The notes beneath the pieces were generated by a model. The model saw only the letters and a list, made by a program, of their open reading frames with translations, had not been told where the DNA came from and did not search any database. Source: CAZVAO01 sp964625175 (GTDB taxonomy: Bacteria > Bacillota > UBA994 > PWPR01). Taken from it: a DNA stretch of 17,992 bases. The translations under genes were made by a program, and so were the position numbers. Each line of letters opens with the position of its first letter. The stretch's first letter is position 1. The stretch spans positions 1 to 17,992 of the forward strand of contig CAZVAO010000045.1 in assembly GCA_964625175.1 (NCBI GenBank), read 5' to 3'. Positions 6,348-14,164 of the stretch are shown here, in pieces.

Positions 6348-6848
6348 ATGAAGAAGATAATAGAAGGCACCGCTTTTGTGTTTGGCAATAACATTGATAC
6401 CGATCAGATTTATCCGGGTCGTTATCTGGAATTAGTGGAGGCAGCAGAGATTGCTAAACACTGTTTAGAGGGGGCAGATCCTGAGTTTCTTAATCATATG
6501 TCTCCAGGTGATCTAGTTGTTGCAGGAACGAATTTTGGCTGTGGCTCAAGTAGAGAGCAGGCCCCAATTGCCTTGATTAACGCTGGGGTCAGCATGGTAC
6601 TTGCAGAATCATTTGCCCGCATATTCTTTAGAAACGCCATTAATTTAGCATTGCCGTTGATGGTTTGTCCGGGTATTCGTCAGCAGGTGACGGATGGGGA
6701 TGTCCTCAGAGTGGAGATCGAGCAGGGGATTGTTTATAATCTTACTCAAAATACGGAAATCAGGGGTGAGAAAATTTCCGATTATACAATGAATATACTC
6801 AATCACGGGGGAATTAAACCCTTATTCCGTCGTAAATATTGTAAATAG
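6348..6848 (+). CDS. leuD: 3-isopropylmalate dehydratase/homoaconitase family small subunit (LeuD type)
   Basis: This 166-residue swivel-domain subunit contributes substrate specificity. It opens with GNNIDTDQIYPGRYLEL (13-29), continues with NFGCGSSREQAP (62-73) and NAINLALP (96-103), and ends normally. The specificity loop reads Y26-L27-E28-L29. In methanogen enzymes the third position is Arg (homoaconitase) or Val (isopropylmalate isomerase), and common bacterial LeuD has YLN. An acidic residue here is unlike any of these and suggests a different substrate set. The ATG abuts the leuC stop with GCGGAGGA just upstream inside leuC, so translation is coupled and a 1:1 complex is expected. Confidence 0.92.
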   Translation: MKKIIEGTAFVFGNNIDTDQIYPGRYLELVEAAEIAKHCLEGADPEFLNHMSPGDLVVAGTNFGCGSSREQAPIALINAGVSMVLAESFARIFFRNAINLALPLMVCPGIRQQVTDGDVLRVEIEQGIVYNLTQNTEIRGEKISDYTMNILNHGGIKPLFRRKYCK

Positions 6849-6884
6849 AGCGCACAAACGGATTGTATATCCGTGCAACGCTTG

Positions 6885-6949
6885 TTAGGAGGATTGTGAA
6901 AGGATGAAATGAATCGCATGAGCGTCTGATTCTATAGATGACGCTTAAC
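6885..6949 (+). other. Orphan Shine-Dalgarno and weak terminator hairpin after leuD
   Basis: A strong TAGGAGGA (6885-6892) is followed only by tiny frames: GTG AAA GGA TGA, then ATG AAA TGA, and a six-codon ATG frame. A stem AGCGTC (6921-6926) / GACGCT (6940-6945) follows with a weak T-run. This looks like the start of a lost third cistron plus the operon terminator. Confidence 0.4.
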
Positions 6950-7022
6950 ATCATTTTCATATGGCACAAATTTCAAATAAAGGATTTCATAAACGGTTTA
7001 ACAGCATGTTTTGCAAAAGACG

Positions 7023-7031
7023 TGGTATAAT
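7023..7031 (+). promoter_or_regulatory. Extended -10 promoter of the DUF1801-flavoprotein operon
   Basis: TGGTATAAT is a perfect -10 with the TG extension; the -35 region 17 bp upstream is poor. The predicted leader is about 60 nt to the ATG at 7099, which is preceded by GGGAGA. Confidence 0.6.
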
Positions 7032-7098
7032 ACAGATAATCTTGTATAAAACTGGGCTTGTTCAAAGGTCGGTTACTATTAACGGGAGATGGTACTAA

Positions 7099-7557
7099 AT
7101 GAGAAGTAAGGCTAGAACCGTAGAGGCGTATATAGCAGAATTGGCGCCAGAACGTCAATCAACCATGCTAGCTATAAGGGAGTTGATTCTCACTAACCTT
7201 CAAAAAGGTTTTGTGGAATCGATGACTTGGGGGATGCCAACCTACGAGGTGCCACTAAGGATTTATCCCAATACATACAATAAGAAACCACTGATGTTTT
7301 TGGCTTTTGCAGCACAGAAAAACTATTATTCACTCTATTTAATGCAGATCTATCAGGATGATGAGAGCTATCAGCGATTAGAAGCGGCTTTTCAGCGCAT
7401 CAATAAAAAGGTGGATATCGGAAAATCGTGTTTGCGCTTTAAGTCGATTGGCGACATTCCCCTTGAAGAAATTGGGGATATGATTGCCAACACCTCAGTT
7501 GATGCGTATATCACACTCTATGAAAAACAATACAAACACAAGGAGGAGACAAAATGA
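7099..7557 (+). CDS. DUF1801 domain protein (YdhG-like)
   Basis: This 152-residue cytoplasmic protein has the DUF1801 pattern: an N-terminal helical part with ESMTWGMPTYEV (39-50), then a hydrophobic core KPLMFLAFAAQKNYYSLYLM (63-82), and a C-terminal KSCLRFKSIGDIP segment (about 109-121). Members fold as a small alpha/beta YdhG-like domain, and a role in iron handling has been proposed for some Bacillus relatives. Its true biochemical role is unknown. The stop codon overlaps the ATG of the next gene by 4 nt, so it is translationally coupled to a flavoprotein that probably reduces an iron protein, a context compatible with redox or iron stress. That link is inference. Confidence 0.8.
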   Translation: MRSKARTVEAYIAELAPERQSTMLAIRELILTNLQKGFVESMTWGMPTYEVPLRIYPNTYNKKPLMFLAFAAQKNYYSLYLMQIYQDDESYQRLEAAFQRINKKVDIGKSCLRFKSIGDIPLEEIGDMIANTSVDAYITLYEKQYKHKEETK

Positions 7558-8705
7558 AGAAGCGGAAGATTGTAATAGTTGGTGCAGGCCCAGCTGGATA
7601 TAATGCAGCTAAAGCAGCGATTGGTGAAAATGCCGAGGTAAGTCTATATGGGAGCGAAGCCTATTTGCCCTATTGGCGTCCTCAACTCCCTAAAATTGTT
7701 GTCAGTGGCGCTGGTCCAGAGACGATTGCTATTGCCAATGCTGAGTGGTATAAGGATAATGGGATTTCTTTTTACCCCAATAAAACGATGGTTTCGATTG
7801 ATCAAGAAGAAAAACGGGTTGTTTGGGCAGATGGCGAAAGAACGGCTTACGACAAATTAATACTTGCGATTGGCGCCTCCTCATTTGTGCCGGATATTGG
7901 TTATGATGGTAATGTCTTGAGTCTGCGCTCTTATGATGATGCGTTAGCGATTCGGCAGTGTGTATTGGCCAAAGGTAAAGCAGTTGTCATCGGCGGTGGA
8001 TTGTTAGGTCTCGAATTGGCAATGGAGATTACGAAGCTAGGCGCTGAAGTAGCTGTATTTGAGCGCGCACCGTGGCTGATGCCCCGTCAGTTAGATCAAG
8101 CAGGCGGAAACTTTCTGCAGAGAAAACTAACCGAACAAGGGCTATTGATTAAAACAGCTATTAATGCGGGCGATCATCTTGAAGAATTAGAAGGCGCTTG
8201 TGTTATTATGGCAGCGGGTGTTCGCTCAAACATCGCCGTTGCCAAGGACGCAGGTTTAGAAATAGGCAGAGCGATTGTGGTCAATAATAAAATGGAGACT
8301 TCAAGTGAAGATATTTATGCCTGTGGTGATGTGGCTGAATTTAATGGTCGGGCATGGGGGCTCATACCAGTAGCTAATAGCCAAGGTATGATTGCTGGCA
8401 AATGTGCGTGTGAAAACCAAGGGGAATATCAGGAAATCTTGCCTTCCCCAATGCTCAAAGTGGCTAGTCTTAATATTACATCCGTAGGTGATATTGCAGA
8501 AGATGCAGAAGCACAGTGGTATAGGCATGAAGATGATGATACCTATCGTGCCTTTAAGGTACGAGACGGTAAATTGCTTGCCGCGATTATATTTAATGAT
8601 ATGAAACTGAGTATGAAAGCGAAGAAGTTTATTGATCAGAAGAATAATCTCATTGGGCAACTAAGTGATCAGTCCATTATTCAACAAGTGGAGAGTGTCG
8701 GTTAG
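7554..8705 (+). CDS. FAD/NAD-dependent oxidoreductase, NADH:rubredoxin reductase-like
   Basis: This 383-residue pyridine nucleotide-disulfide-fold flavoprotein has the FAD dinucleotide motif GAGPAG (10-15), the NAD(P)H motif GGGLLG (147-152) and the second FAD motif IYACGDVAE (254-262). There is no redox-active CxxC in the FAD domain, which excludes thioredoxin and lipoamide reductases and favours rubredoxin, ferredoxin or nitrite reductase-type enzymes. Length and layout match clostridial NADH:rubredoxin oxidoreductase, which feeds electrons through rubredoxin to oxygen- and peroxide-reducing flavodiiron proteins and rubrerythrins. No rubredoxin gene is in the window, so the partner is unknown. 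Translation is coupled to the DUF1801 gene (ATGA overlap, with AGGAGG just upstream). A perfect hairpin follows the stop. Confidence 0.85.
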   Translation: MKKRKIVIVGAGPAGYNAAKAAIGENAEVSLYGSEAYLPYWRPQLPKIVVSGAGPETIAIANAEWYKDNGISFYPNKTMVSIDQEEKRVVWADGERTAYDKLILAIGASSFVPDIGYDGNVLSLRSYDDALAIRQCVLAKGKAVVIGGGLLGLELAMEITKLGAEVAVFERAPWLMPRQLDQAGGNFLQRKLTEQGLLIKTAINAGDHLEELEGACVIMAAGVRSNIAVAKDAGLEIGRAIVVNNKMETSSEDIYACGDVAEFNGRAWGLIPVANSQGMIAGKCACENQGEYQEILPSPMLKVASLNITSVGDIAEDAEAQWYRHEDDDTYRAFKVRDGKLLAAIIFNDMKLSMKAKKFIDQKNNLIGQLSDQSIIQQVESVG

Positions 8706-8721
8706 AGATTGTCAATACTTA

Positions 8722-8747
8722 AAGAGCTTGGGATTCCCCAAGCTCTT
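8722..8747. terminator. Bidirectional terminator between convergent genes
   Basis: A perfect 11-bp stem (8722-8732 with 8737-8747) with a 4-nt loop lies between the flavoprotein stop and the convergent sulfatase-family stop. Both sides are T-rich rather than carrying a strict T-run. Confidence 0.75.
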
Positions 8748-8762
8748 ATTTATTGAATGAGA

Positions 8763-10769
8763 TTAGTTTTTAGGCGGGACAACCAGTCGATAGTAGTCTT
8801 CCTCAAGAATTTGGGCAGAGTAGGCAAATTTGTCGGCTACGACGCTATTGATGTAATCAATATAATCTTGACCAATTTCAGGATCACCCTCAAAGTGGCC
8901 TTCGGTGGCAATGTAGCTGCCGCGTTCGGTCATCCAATTATGATTACCAAAAATGATGAGAGGGTCCGTATCACTGAAAATATCGCGGCCCATCATCAGG
9001 CGAGAGTCATATTCAAGGCCGAAAAGGTTGGAAATTGTCGGGTTAATATCCATGCTCGAACACAGTTTATCGACGACAATTGGCTCCATGCCTTTCTCCC
9101 ACAAGATGAATGGTGCCTTGTAGAGTTCAAAATTCTCTTCGACCTTATGACCAATTAACTCGCTGATTTGCTCATAGGTCAACCCATAGGGGTAATGATC
9201 TGGGCTGATTGCAATGACCGTATTGTCGGCCATCCCAGCTTCTTCCAAACGTTCAATTAAGAGTTTCATGGAACGGTCAAACTCGATATTCGCTGCGATA
9301 TACGCTCTGCCAGCATCAGAATAGGGGGCATCTGCGACAAGGTTCTCGTTTTTGCGAGCCATTGCATTCCCCATAAAATTATATTCGAGGTGGCCACTTA
9401 CGGTCATAAAATAGGCGTGGAAGGGTTCCTCAGCTAAAAACTCAGGGGTGGTGACATCAATCATCTCGACATCAGACTCCGGCCAAGTTTTTTGGACAGA
9501 GAGACCATTACCCAGCCCTTTGTAGACATAGCCCATGTTTGGATGGGATAAGTCGCGGGCGTAATAGCGGTAGGAATGATTGTGATAGGCATATGTGGGA
9601 TAGCCTAAACTGCGGAACTGATTACCCATAACAAAAGGCAGAGCGTTATCACTTGATTCCTTGAAACTCCAAACCCCTGCTTTGGGTATAAGGCCAGTAC
9701 AGGCCACATATTCACCATCGGTCGTGCTGACGCCCCAGAGCGGATTGTAAAAATTCTCAAATACAAACCCCTCCGTGCTCATTTGATAGAGGGTCGGGGT
9801 ATACACTGGATCGATGGCATAGGGATAGAAAGATTCAGCCGTAATTAAAATGAGGTTATGGCCAGCAAACATCCCCGTATAGGCATTCTTAGTGGTGGGT
9901 TCAATTTTGCGGAAATAATTATGCATATTACGCAATTTGCTATTCTGTTCTTCCGAATAAAGCAAGTTAAAATCGATATCCATGATATTGTATCTTTCTA
10001 CTGCCCCCTGCTTAGGGGGAAGTAGAGAAACGCTATCTTGTATCACCCTATTCGGGTTGGCACGCAGATACTTTGAACCACTATCGCTTGTAATGGTGTT
10101 CGTTTGGGGTTGAGGCATCCCTTTGGTCATATTGACATAATCCAATCGGATGGTCGTCAGTAGGCCAAAGTTTTTGCTGAGTTGATCTAACGGGGCTCTT
10201 TGGTTGTAAAGGGCAGTAGGGGAACCATTAGACGGGGTAGCAGAGCTAATCAACATGGTGCTGGAAGAGAAAACGATGACGGCAGCAAGTCCTAGAAACA
10301 GGAGCGTAGCTGGGCCTTTATGAGTGGTGCGCCAATGTTTGCGCAGCACGATATATAATAGCGTAGGGATAAAGAATAATAGAACAGGGAATAGATTGCG
10401 TTGGATCTCTGCTATTACGGTGCTGGCAAATTGCATGGCATCCCCTGCACCACCAAGTGAGTAGAGTGATAAAGTGGTTTTAAATATTCTGAAATAGATA
10501 AAATAGACATTGTAGACCGTTCCAATGGCAAGTGTAATCAAGAGGGCTGTGATCCTATTGACTTTAGTCGATAAAGTGGCGGTCAAGATTTGACAGACTA
10601 AAATCACAGGAATAACAAATGTTATGAGCCATCCAAGGTGGATTACAAGTCCACCATATACCAGAAAACTATATAAAAACTCATAATATAAAATTGTTAG
10701 AGAGAAGAAGATTATTAAGTGATATGCCGCTAATTTTTTAAATAGATGATGCTCCAAAATCTTAGTCAT
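8763..10769 (-). CDS. LTA synthase family membrane sulfatase/phosphotransferase
   Basis: This 668-residue protein has five predicted N-terminal membrane helices (about 15-38, 43-64, 72-93, 126-142, 154-175), a linker, and a large extracellular alkaline-phosphatase-superfamily domain (about 300-650). Active-site motifs are visible: E312 in LILITAESF, nucleophile T349 in GVSTTDGEY (equivalent to T300 of S. aureus LtaS in KTSDSE), H460 in SGHLEY, and D524-H525 in SPDHYPYG. Family members bind Mn and transfer phosphoglycerol from phosphatidylglycerol to a glycan or lipid anchor at the outer membrane face. AAGGAG precedes the ATG by 9 nt. No glycosyltransferase or anchor-synthesis gene is adjacent, so true lipoteichoic acid synthesis versus another phosphoglycerol or phosphoethanolamine transfer cannot be decided. 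Confidence 0.88.
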   Translation of the reverse strand: MTKILEHHLFKKLAAYHLIIFFSLTILYYEFLYSFLVYGGLVIHLGWLITFVIPVILVCQILTATLSTKVNRITALLITLAIGTVYNVYFIYFRIFKTTLSLYSLGGAGDAMQFASTVIAEIQRNLFPVLLFFIPTLLYIVLRKHWRTTHKGPATLLFLGLAAVIVFSSSTMLISSATPSNGSPTALYNQRAPLDQLSKNFGLLTTIRLDYVNMTKGMPQPQTNTITSDSGSKYLRANPNRVIQDSVSLLPPKQGAVERYNIMDIDFNLLYSEEQNSKLRNMHNYFRKIEPTTKNAYTGMFAGHNLILITAESFYPYAIDPVYTPTLYQMSTEGFVFENFYNPLWGVSTTDGEYVACTGLIPKAGVWSFKESSDNALPFVMGNQFRSLGYPTYAYHNHSYRYYARDLSHPNMGYVYKGLGNGLSVQKTWPESDVEMIDVTTPEFLAEEPFHAYFMTVSGHLEYNFMGNAMARKNENLVADAPYSDAGRAYIAANIEFDRSMKLLIERLEEAGMADNTVIAISPDHYPYGLTYEQISELIGHKVEENFELYKAPFILWEKGMEPIVVDKLCSSMDINPTISNLFGLEYDSRLMMGRDIFSDTDPLIIFGNHNWMTERGSYIATEGHFEGDPEIGQDYIDYINSVVADKFAYSAQILEEDYYRLVVPPKN

Positions 10770-10979
10770 ATTCCGATGCTCCTTTAATAAAAGCTATGAC
10801 TATTTAACCATTTTGGAGACGAAATAGCAATAATTGAGGTGGAAAAAGGGCTTGAGACTGCGAAAAGGTCAGATTTACGGATGGATTCCAGATAAAGTGG
10901 GCATATAACCCTACTACACCTTTAATTATTTTGTGAATTCACGTATGATTAGAATAGAAACAAAAAGGTGGTCAGCTCT

Positions 10980-11678
10980 ATGAAGCGATCAACAATCAAT
11001 AGAAATTTAATACGAGCGATGGAACTCTTAGAAACCAACAAAATTGCACTGCCTGAATGGGGTTATTGGACCCTTTCGGATTGGGTGCAGCACAATGAGG
11101 AGACCGCAACAATTATCAGCACAATGCTGGGTTGGGATATTACTGATTTTGGACAAGGAAAATTCAATGAATTGGGTGCCGTATTATTTACGTTACGCAA
11201 CGGTTTGTTGAATTGTCCTAACATTGGCACACCTTACGCAGAAAAACTCATTATTCTGAAAGACGGTCAACGATTACCTCTTCACTATCATGTCAGTAAA
11301 ACAGAGGACATCATCAATCGTGCGGGTGGAATCTTAGTAATACGCCTTTACAATGCTTTGGCTAACGGGACCGTTGATTTAGACAGTAGTGTAACCATTA
11401 CAATGGATGGATTAACGCGAAGCTTGCCCGCTGGAAGTGTCATCGAACTTGAGCGAGGTAAGAGCATTACCTTGCGTCCCTATATGTATCATTGTTTCTG
11501 GGCGAAAGAGGGAGCGGGGGACCTCGTTTGTGGTGAAGTTTCTACGGTGAATGATGACCGAACAGATAATTTTAACGCTGAGCCAGTTGAACGATTCGCA
11601 ACTGTTGTTGAGGACGAAGCGATCTTTCATCCCTTGTGTAATGAGTATCAAAAAGTGCTAGGGAGGGATGTTCAGTGA
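10980..11678 (+). CDS. D-lyxose ketol-isomerase family protein
   Basis: This 232-residue single-domain cupin matches D-lyxose isomerase (DUF1498), which interconverts D-lyxose and D-xylulose and often D-mannose and D-fructose. The metal site is visible as H102 and H104 in LHYHVSKTED, E109, and H171 in PYMYHCFW. Residues 1-60 form the usual helical start. The ATG at 10980 is preferred because AAAAGGTGG lies 8-9 nt upstream; an in-frame GTG at 10968 falls within that Shine-Dalgarno sequence. The stop overlaps the GTG start of a PfkB kinase, so isomerase and kinase are coupled and probably act in sequence. No sugar transporter is nearby. Confidence 0.88.
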   Translation: MKRSTINRNLIRAMELLETNKIALPEWGYWTLSDWVQHNEETATIISTMLGWDITDFGQGKFNELGAVLFTLRNGLLNCPNIGTPYAEKLIILKDGQRLPLHYHVSKTEDIINRAGGILVIRLYNALANGTVDLDSSVTITMDGLTRSLPAGSVIELERGKSITLRPYMYHCFWAKEGAGDLVCGEVSTVNDDRTDNFNAEPVERFATVVEDEAIFHPLCNEYQKVLGRDVQ

Positions 11679-12628
11679 TTAACATTGTCGCATTGGGAGA
11701 ATTACTCGTTGACTTTACACCAATCCCAACTGGGAGGCAGGGGTGCTTGCAACCCCACGCAGGAGGGGCACCGTGTAATGTTTTGGCCATGGCTCAGCAG
11801 ATGGGATCGACCACGGCGTTTATAGGTAAGATCGGCAATGACTACTTCGGCAATTTCCTTAAAGAGACGATTGAGCAGTACGGGATTGACACAAGGGGCT
11901 TGATCCGGTCTGAACAATTTAACACGACCTTGGCTTTTGTACACCTCTTAGAGGATGGAGAGCGAAGTTTCACATTTTATCGCCGCCATGGGGCGGATCT
12001 GCAGTTAACGGCTAAAGATATAAACTATGATTTGTTGAGTGAGGCAAGGATTATTCATTTTGGATCGCTCTCTTTTACGGATAATCCAAGTAAAACAGCT
12101 GTTTTAACTGCTCTGAGGTTTGCGAAAAAGCAAGGAAAAATAATCAGCTATGATCCGAATTATCGACCAGCACTATGGTTGGATGATGCTACAGCATGTC
12201 GCGGCATGGCTTTAGGTCTTCCTTATGCGAATATCATGAAGATTTCCTACCAAGAAGGACGTTTGCTTTCAGGGCAGAGTGGATATGATCAAATTTGCAC
12301 GTATTTTCACCAACAGAATATCGAAATTATATGTTTAACTTTAGGTGAGCGGGGAACATATATATCAACACCACGTCAACAGCGGCTTGTTAAAGGGTAC
12401 AAAGCTGTTCCATTAGATACAACGGGTGCTGGAGACTGCTTTATGGGGTGCTTCTTACATTATATTGCTGAGGCAAACAAACCATTAACAGCATTCTCTA
12501 TTGTAGAACTCGTGCATTATACAGAAGTGGCTAACGCAGCGGCTTCACTGTGTATTGAAGAACTAGGGGGTATGCCAGCAATGCCGACACGCATTGCCAC
12601 AATGAACAGACTGAGTCAAAAGGAATAA
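11675..12628 (+). CDS. PfkB family sugar kinase, fructokinase-like
   Basis: This 317-residue ribokinase-fold kinase has the N-terminal substrate motif GGAPCN (30-35) and the C-terminal anion-hole/catalytic motif DTTGAGD (248-254), with D254 as the base. The GGAPxN form and overall length fit bacterial fructokinases. The start is GTG at 11675, within the stop of the isomerase gene (GTGA overlap), with GGGAGGG upstream. With the preceding isomerase it would make D-mannose to D-fructose to fructose 6-phosphate, or D-lyxose to D-xylulose to its phosphate. The first is the more familiar chemistry for a fructokinase. Substrate is inferred from context and not from a specific motif. Confidence 0.85.
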   Translation: MINIVALGELLVDFTPIPTGRQGCLQPHAGGAPCNVLAMAQQMGSTTAFIGKIGNDYFGNFLKETIEQYGIDTRGLIRSEQFNTTLAFVHLLEDGERSFTFYRRHGADLQLTAKDINYDLLSEARIIHFGSLSFTDNPSKTAVLTALRFAKKQGKIISYDPNYRPALWLDDATACRGMALGLPYANIMKISYQEGRLLSGQSGYDQICTYFHQQNIEIICLTLGERGTYISTPRQQRLVKGYKAVPLDTTGAGDCFMGCFLHYIAEANKPLTAFSIVELVHYTEVANAAASLCIEELGGMPAMPTRIATMNRLSQKE

Positions 12629-12648
12629 CTAAAAGGGTGGGAATTGAT

Positions 12649-12882
12649 TTGGGTAAAAAATTTGCGCCAATACTAATCAGCACATTGGTACTACTTTACT
12701 TTGCGATGTCAATAGTAGGGATCATTGATTTGCCATTTGCTCGATTGAGCATGATGGAGAATGCAGGGATATTTTTTGGTTTGGCAGTTGTTGTGTATTT
12801 AGCAGGCGTTATGGTCGTGACTCTAATGGAAAGACTGCGTGAAATCGATAAGGAGGATAAAGATGATCTTAGTAAATACTGA
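12649..12882 (+). CDS. Small two-helix membrane protein
   Basis: This protein of about 77 residues has two hydrophobic helices (about 6-27 and 39-60) and a charged C-terminal tail (ERLREIDKEDKDDLSKY) expected in the cytoplasm. The start is probably TTG at 12649, 8-9 nt after AAGGGTGG; an in-frame GTG at 12637 lies inside that Shine-Dalgarno sequence. The gene overlaps the following YbjQ gene by 20 nt, so the two are translationally linked and may work together. Such a pairing, with this acidic DDLS tail, is familiar from other Firmicutes by memory, but the function is unknown. Confidence 0.7.
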   Translation: MGKKFAPILISTLVLLYFAMSIVGIIDLPFARLSMMENAGIFFGLAVVVYLAGVMVVTLMERLREIDKEDKDDLSKY

Positions 12883-13177
12883 TTATATTGTAGGTAAGAA
12901 GTTCGAGATGCTTACCTTAGTAAAGGGTTCAACCATTCAATCTAAACATATGGGCAAAGATATTATGAGCGGCTTTAAGACTTTAGTAGGCGGTGAGTTA
13001 ACGGCTTATAATGAAATGATGAATGATGCGCGTGCGATAGCAACGAAGCGAATGGTACAAGAAGCCGAACAACTAGGGGCAGATGCGGTAATCAATATCC
13101 GCTACTCATCTAGCGCAATTATGGCGGGTGCAGCAGAAGTTATTGTTTATGGCACTGCTGTCAAATTTGTAGAGTAA
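12863..13177 (+). CDS. YbjQ/UPF0145 family protein
   Basis: This 104-residue protein has the YbjQ pattern: an N-terminal strand segment, the central LVGGELTAYNEMMNDARAIA (about 43-62), then RMVQEAEQLGADAVINIRY (about 65-83), and a C-terminal AAEVIVYGTAVKF strand. The family forms small, probably pentameric, domains once proposed to bind heavy metals; no conserved cysteine or histidine cluster supports metal binding here. The start at 12863 is fixed by AAGGAGGAT 5-8 nt upstream, although the frame extends upstream to 12839. It is the last gene before a strong terminator. Confidence 0.88.
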   Translation: MILVNTDYIVGKKFEMLTLVKGSTIQSKHMGKDIMSGFKTLVGGELTAYNEMMNDARAIATKRMVQEAEQLGADAVINIRYSSSAIMAGAAEVIVYGTAVKFVE

Positions 13178-13195
13178 CCCATTATAGAATTGTTG

Positions 13196-13222
13196 AGAGC
13201 ACCAAAATAGGTGCTCTTTTTT
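13196..13222 (+). terminator. Strong terminator of the isomerase-kinase-YbjQ run
   Basis: AGAGCACC (13196-13203) pairs perfectly with GGTGCTCT (13210-13217) around a 6-nt loop and is followed by a T-run. It closes the transcription unit that probably begins before 10980. Confidence 0.92.
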
Positions 13223-13284
13223 ACGAATAATTATTACATTCACCCAGTAGGGCCGTTTCGAAACTGCAGGAAAGGTGCCTCCGC

Positions 13285-13322
13285 GTTACATATAGTAACC
13301 AAGGAGAGACTTGTGGTAGAAT
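13285..13322 (+). promoter_or_regulatory. Inverted repeat and extended -10 upstream of the creatininase-family gene
   Basis: GTTAC-ATATA-GTAAC (13285-13299) lies where a -35 region would be for the extended -10 TGGTAGAAT (13314-13322). The repeat could be an operator; the -35 itself is not recognisable. Confidence 0.4.
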
Positions 13323-13359
13323 GAAAGCTGAAATATACGAATGATTGGGAGGATTTATA

Positions 13360-14091
13360 ATGAAAGGTGTACGCTTAGCTGAGATTACATGGCTGGAGGC
13401 GAAGGAGTGGTTGAATGAGGACTGTGTTGTTGTCCTGCCAATTGGTGGGGGAACAAAGGAACACGGACCCCATCTGCCTTGTGGCACCGATTTCTACGTT
13501 ATAGAGGAAGTCGCCAGTCAGCTTGTTGAACAACAGCCTATTTTATTGCTCCCCACATTACCCTACGCTTATTACCCTGCATTTGTTGATTGGCCGGGTA
13601 GTGTTTCAATTGAGGCAGACCACTTCAAAGATTTTGTAACTGATATACTTGTGGCATTCATTCGTCAAGGTATCCATAAGTTTTTAATATTAGATGGTGG
13701 TGTGTCAACGCACTATCCTTTAGTGCCGATATCCTATGATCTGCATAATAAATATGGTGTAACCGTTGCCATAACGGATATTTTAGGTTTGGGTAAAGAA
13801 GTGTCCGATGCTATTTGCGAACAAAAGCAGGGGGGTCATGCTGATGAGGCGGAAACAGCAACGATGCTAGCGATTAAACCAGAGCTGGTGCATATGAATC
13901 TGGCTGTTGAGGAGTATTCGCAATCGATTCCAGGGGCCTATCACAATGGAATCCGTAAGATTAATGTTCGTGGGAAAATGACGACCAAAAACGGAACGAA
14001 TGGGAATAGCAAATTAGCAACAGTCGCCAAAGGAGAACAAATTCTGTCTGCAAAAGTCAACGATATTTTGGAGTTTCTGAGACATTTTTAG
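13360..14091 (+). CDS. Creatininase family amidohydrolase (divergent clade)
   Basis: This 243-residue protein has creatininase-family motifs: PIGGGTKEHGPHLPCGTD (27-44) near the N-terminus and HADEAETA (160-167). In canonical members two metals are held by residues in STEQHGPHLP...D and N-G-H-G-G-N. Here the first motif reads T-K-E-H, and the HGGN motif is replaced by LDGGVSTH (111-118), so at least one usual histidine ligand is displaced. The family includes creatininase, deformylases of the ArfB type and MftE peptidase, so the reaction cannot be named. TGGGAGGA lies 7 nt before the ATG at 13360, which fixes that start over an in-frame upstream ATG (13345). It stands alone between two terminators. 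Confidence 0.85.
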   Translation: MKGVRLAEITWLEAKEWLNEDCVVVLPIGGGTKEHGPHLPCGTDFYVIEEVASQLVEQQPILLLPTLPYAYYPAFVDWPGSVSIEADHFKDFVTDILVAFIRQGIHKFLILDGGVSTHYPLVPISYDLHNKYGVTVAITDILGLGKEVSDAICEQKQGGHADEAETATMLAIKPELVHMNLAVEEYSQSIPGAYHNGIRKINVRGKMTTKNGTNGNSKLATVAKGEQILSAKVNDILEFLRHF

Positions 14092-14135
14092 GAATACATG
14101 CCTCAGGTCTATGCAAACATGAAGGTATTGTGAAT

Positions 14136-14163
14136 CAGGCCCATTAAAGGGTCTGTTTTTTTT
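14136..14163 (+). terminator. Terminator of the creatininase-family gene
   Basis: CAGGCCC (14136-14142) pairs with GGGTCTG (14149-14155), including one G-U, and is followed by eight T residues. Its end lies just before the -35 box of the MarR promoter at 14165. Confidence 0.9.
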
Positions 14164-14164
14164 C

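Noticed and set aside
8757..9158. 133-codon plus-strand open frame within the LtaS-family gene
   Set aside because: It is a shadow of the sulfatase domain whose active-site motifs are on the other strand.
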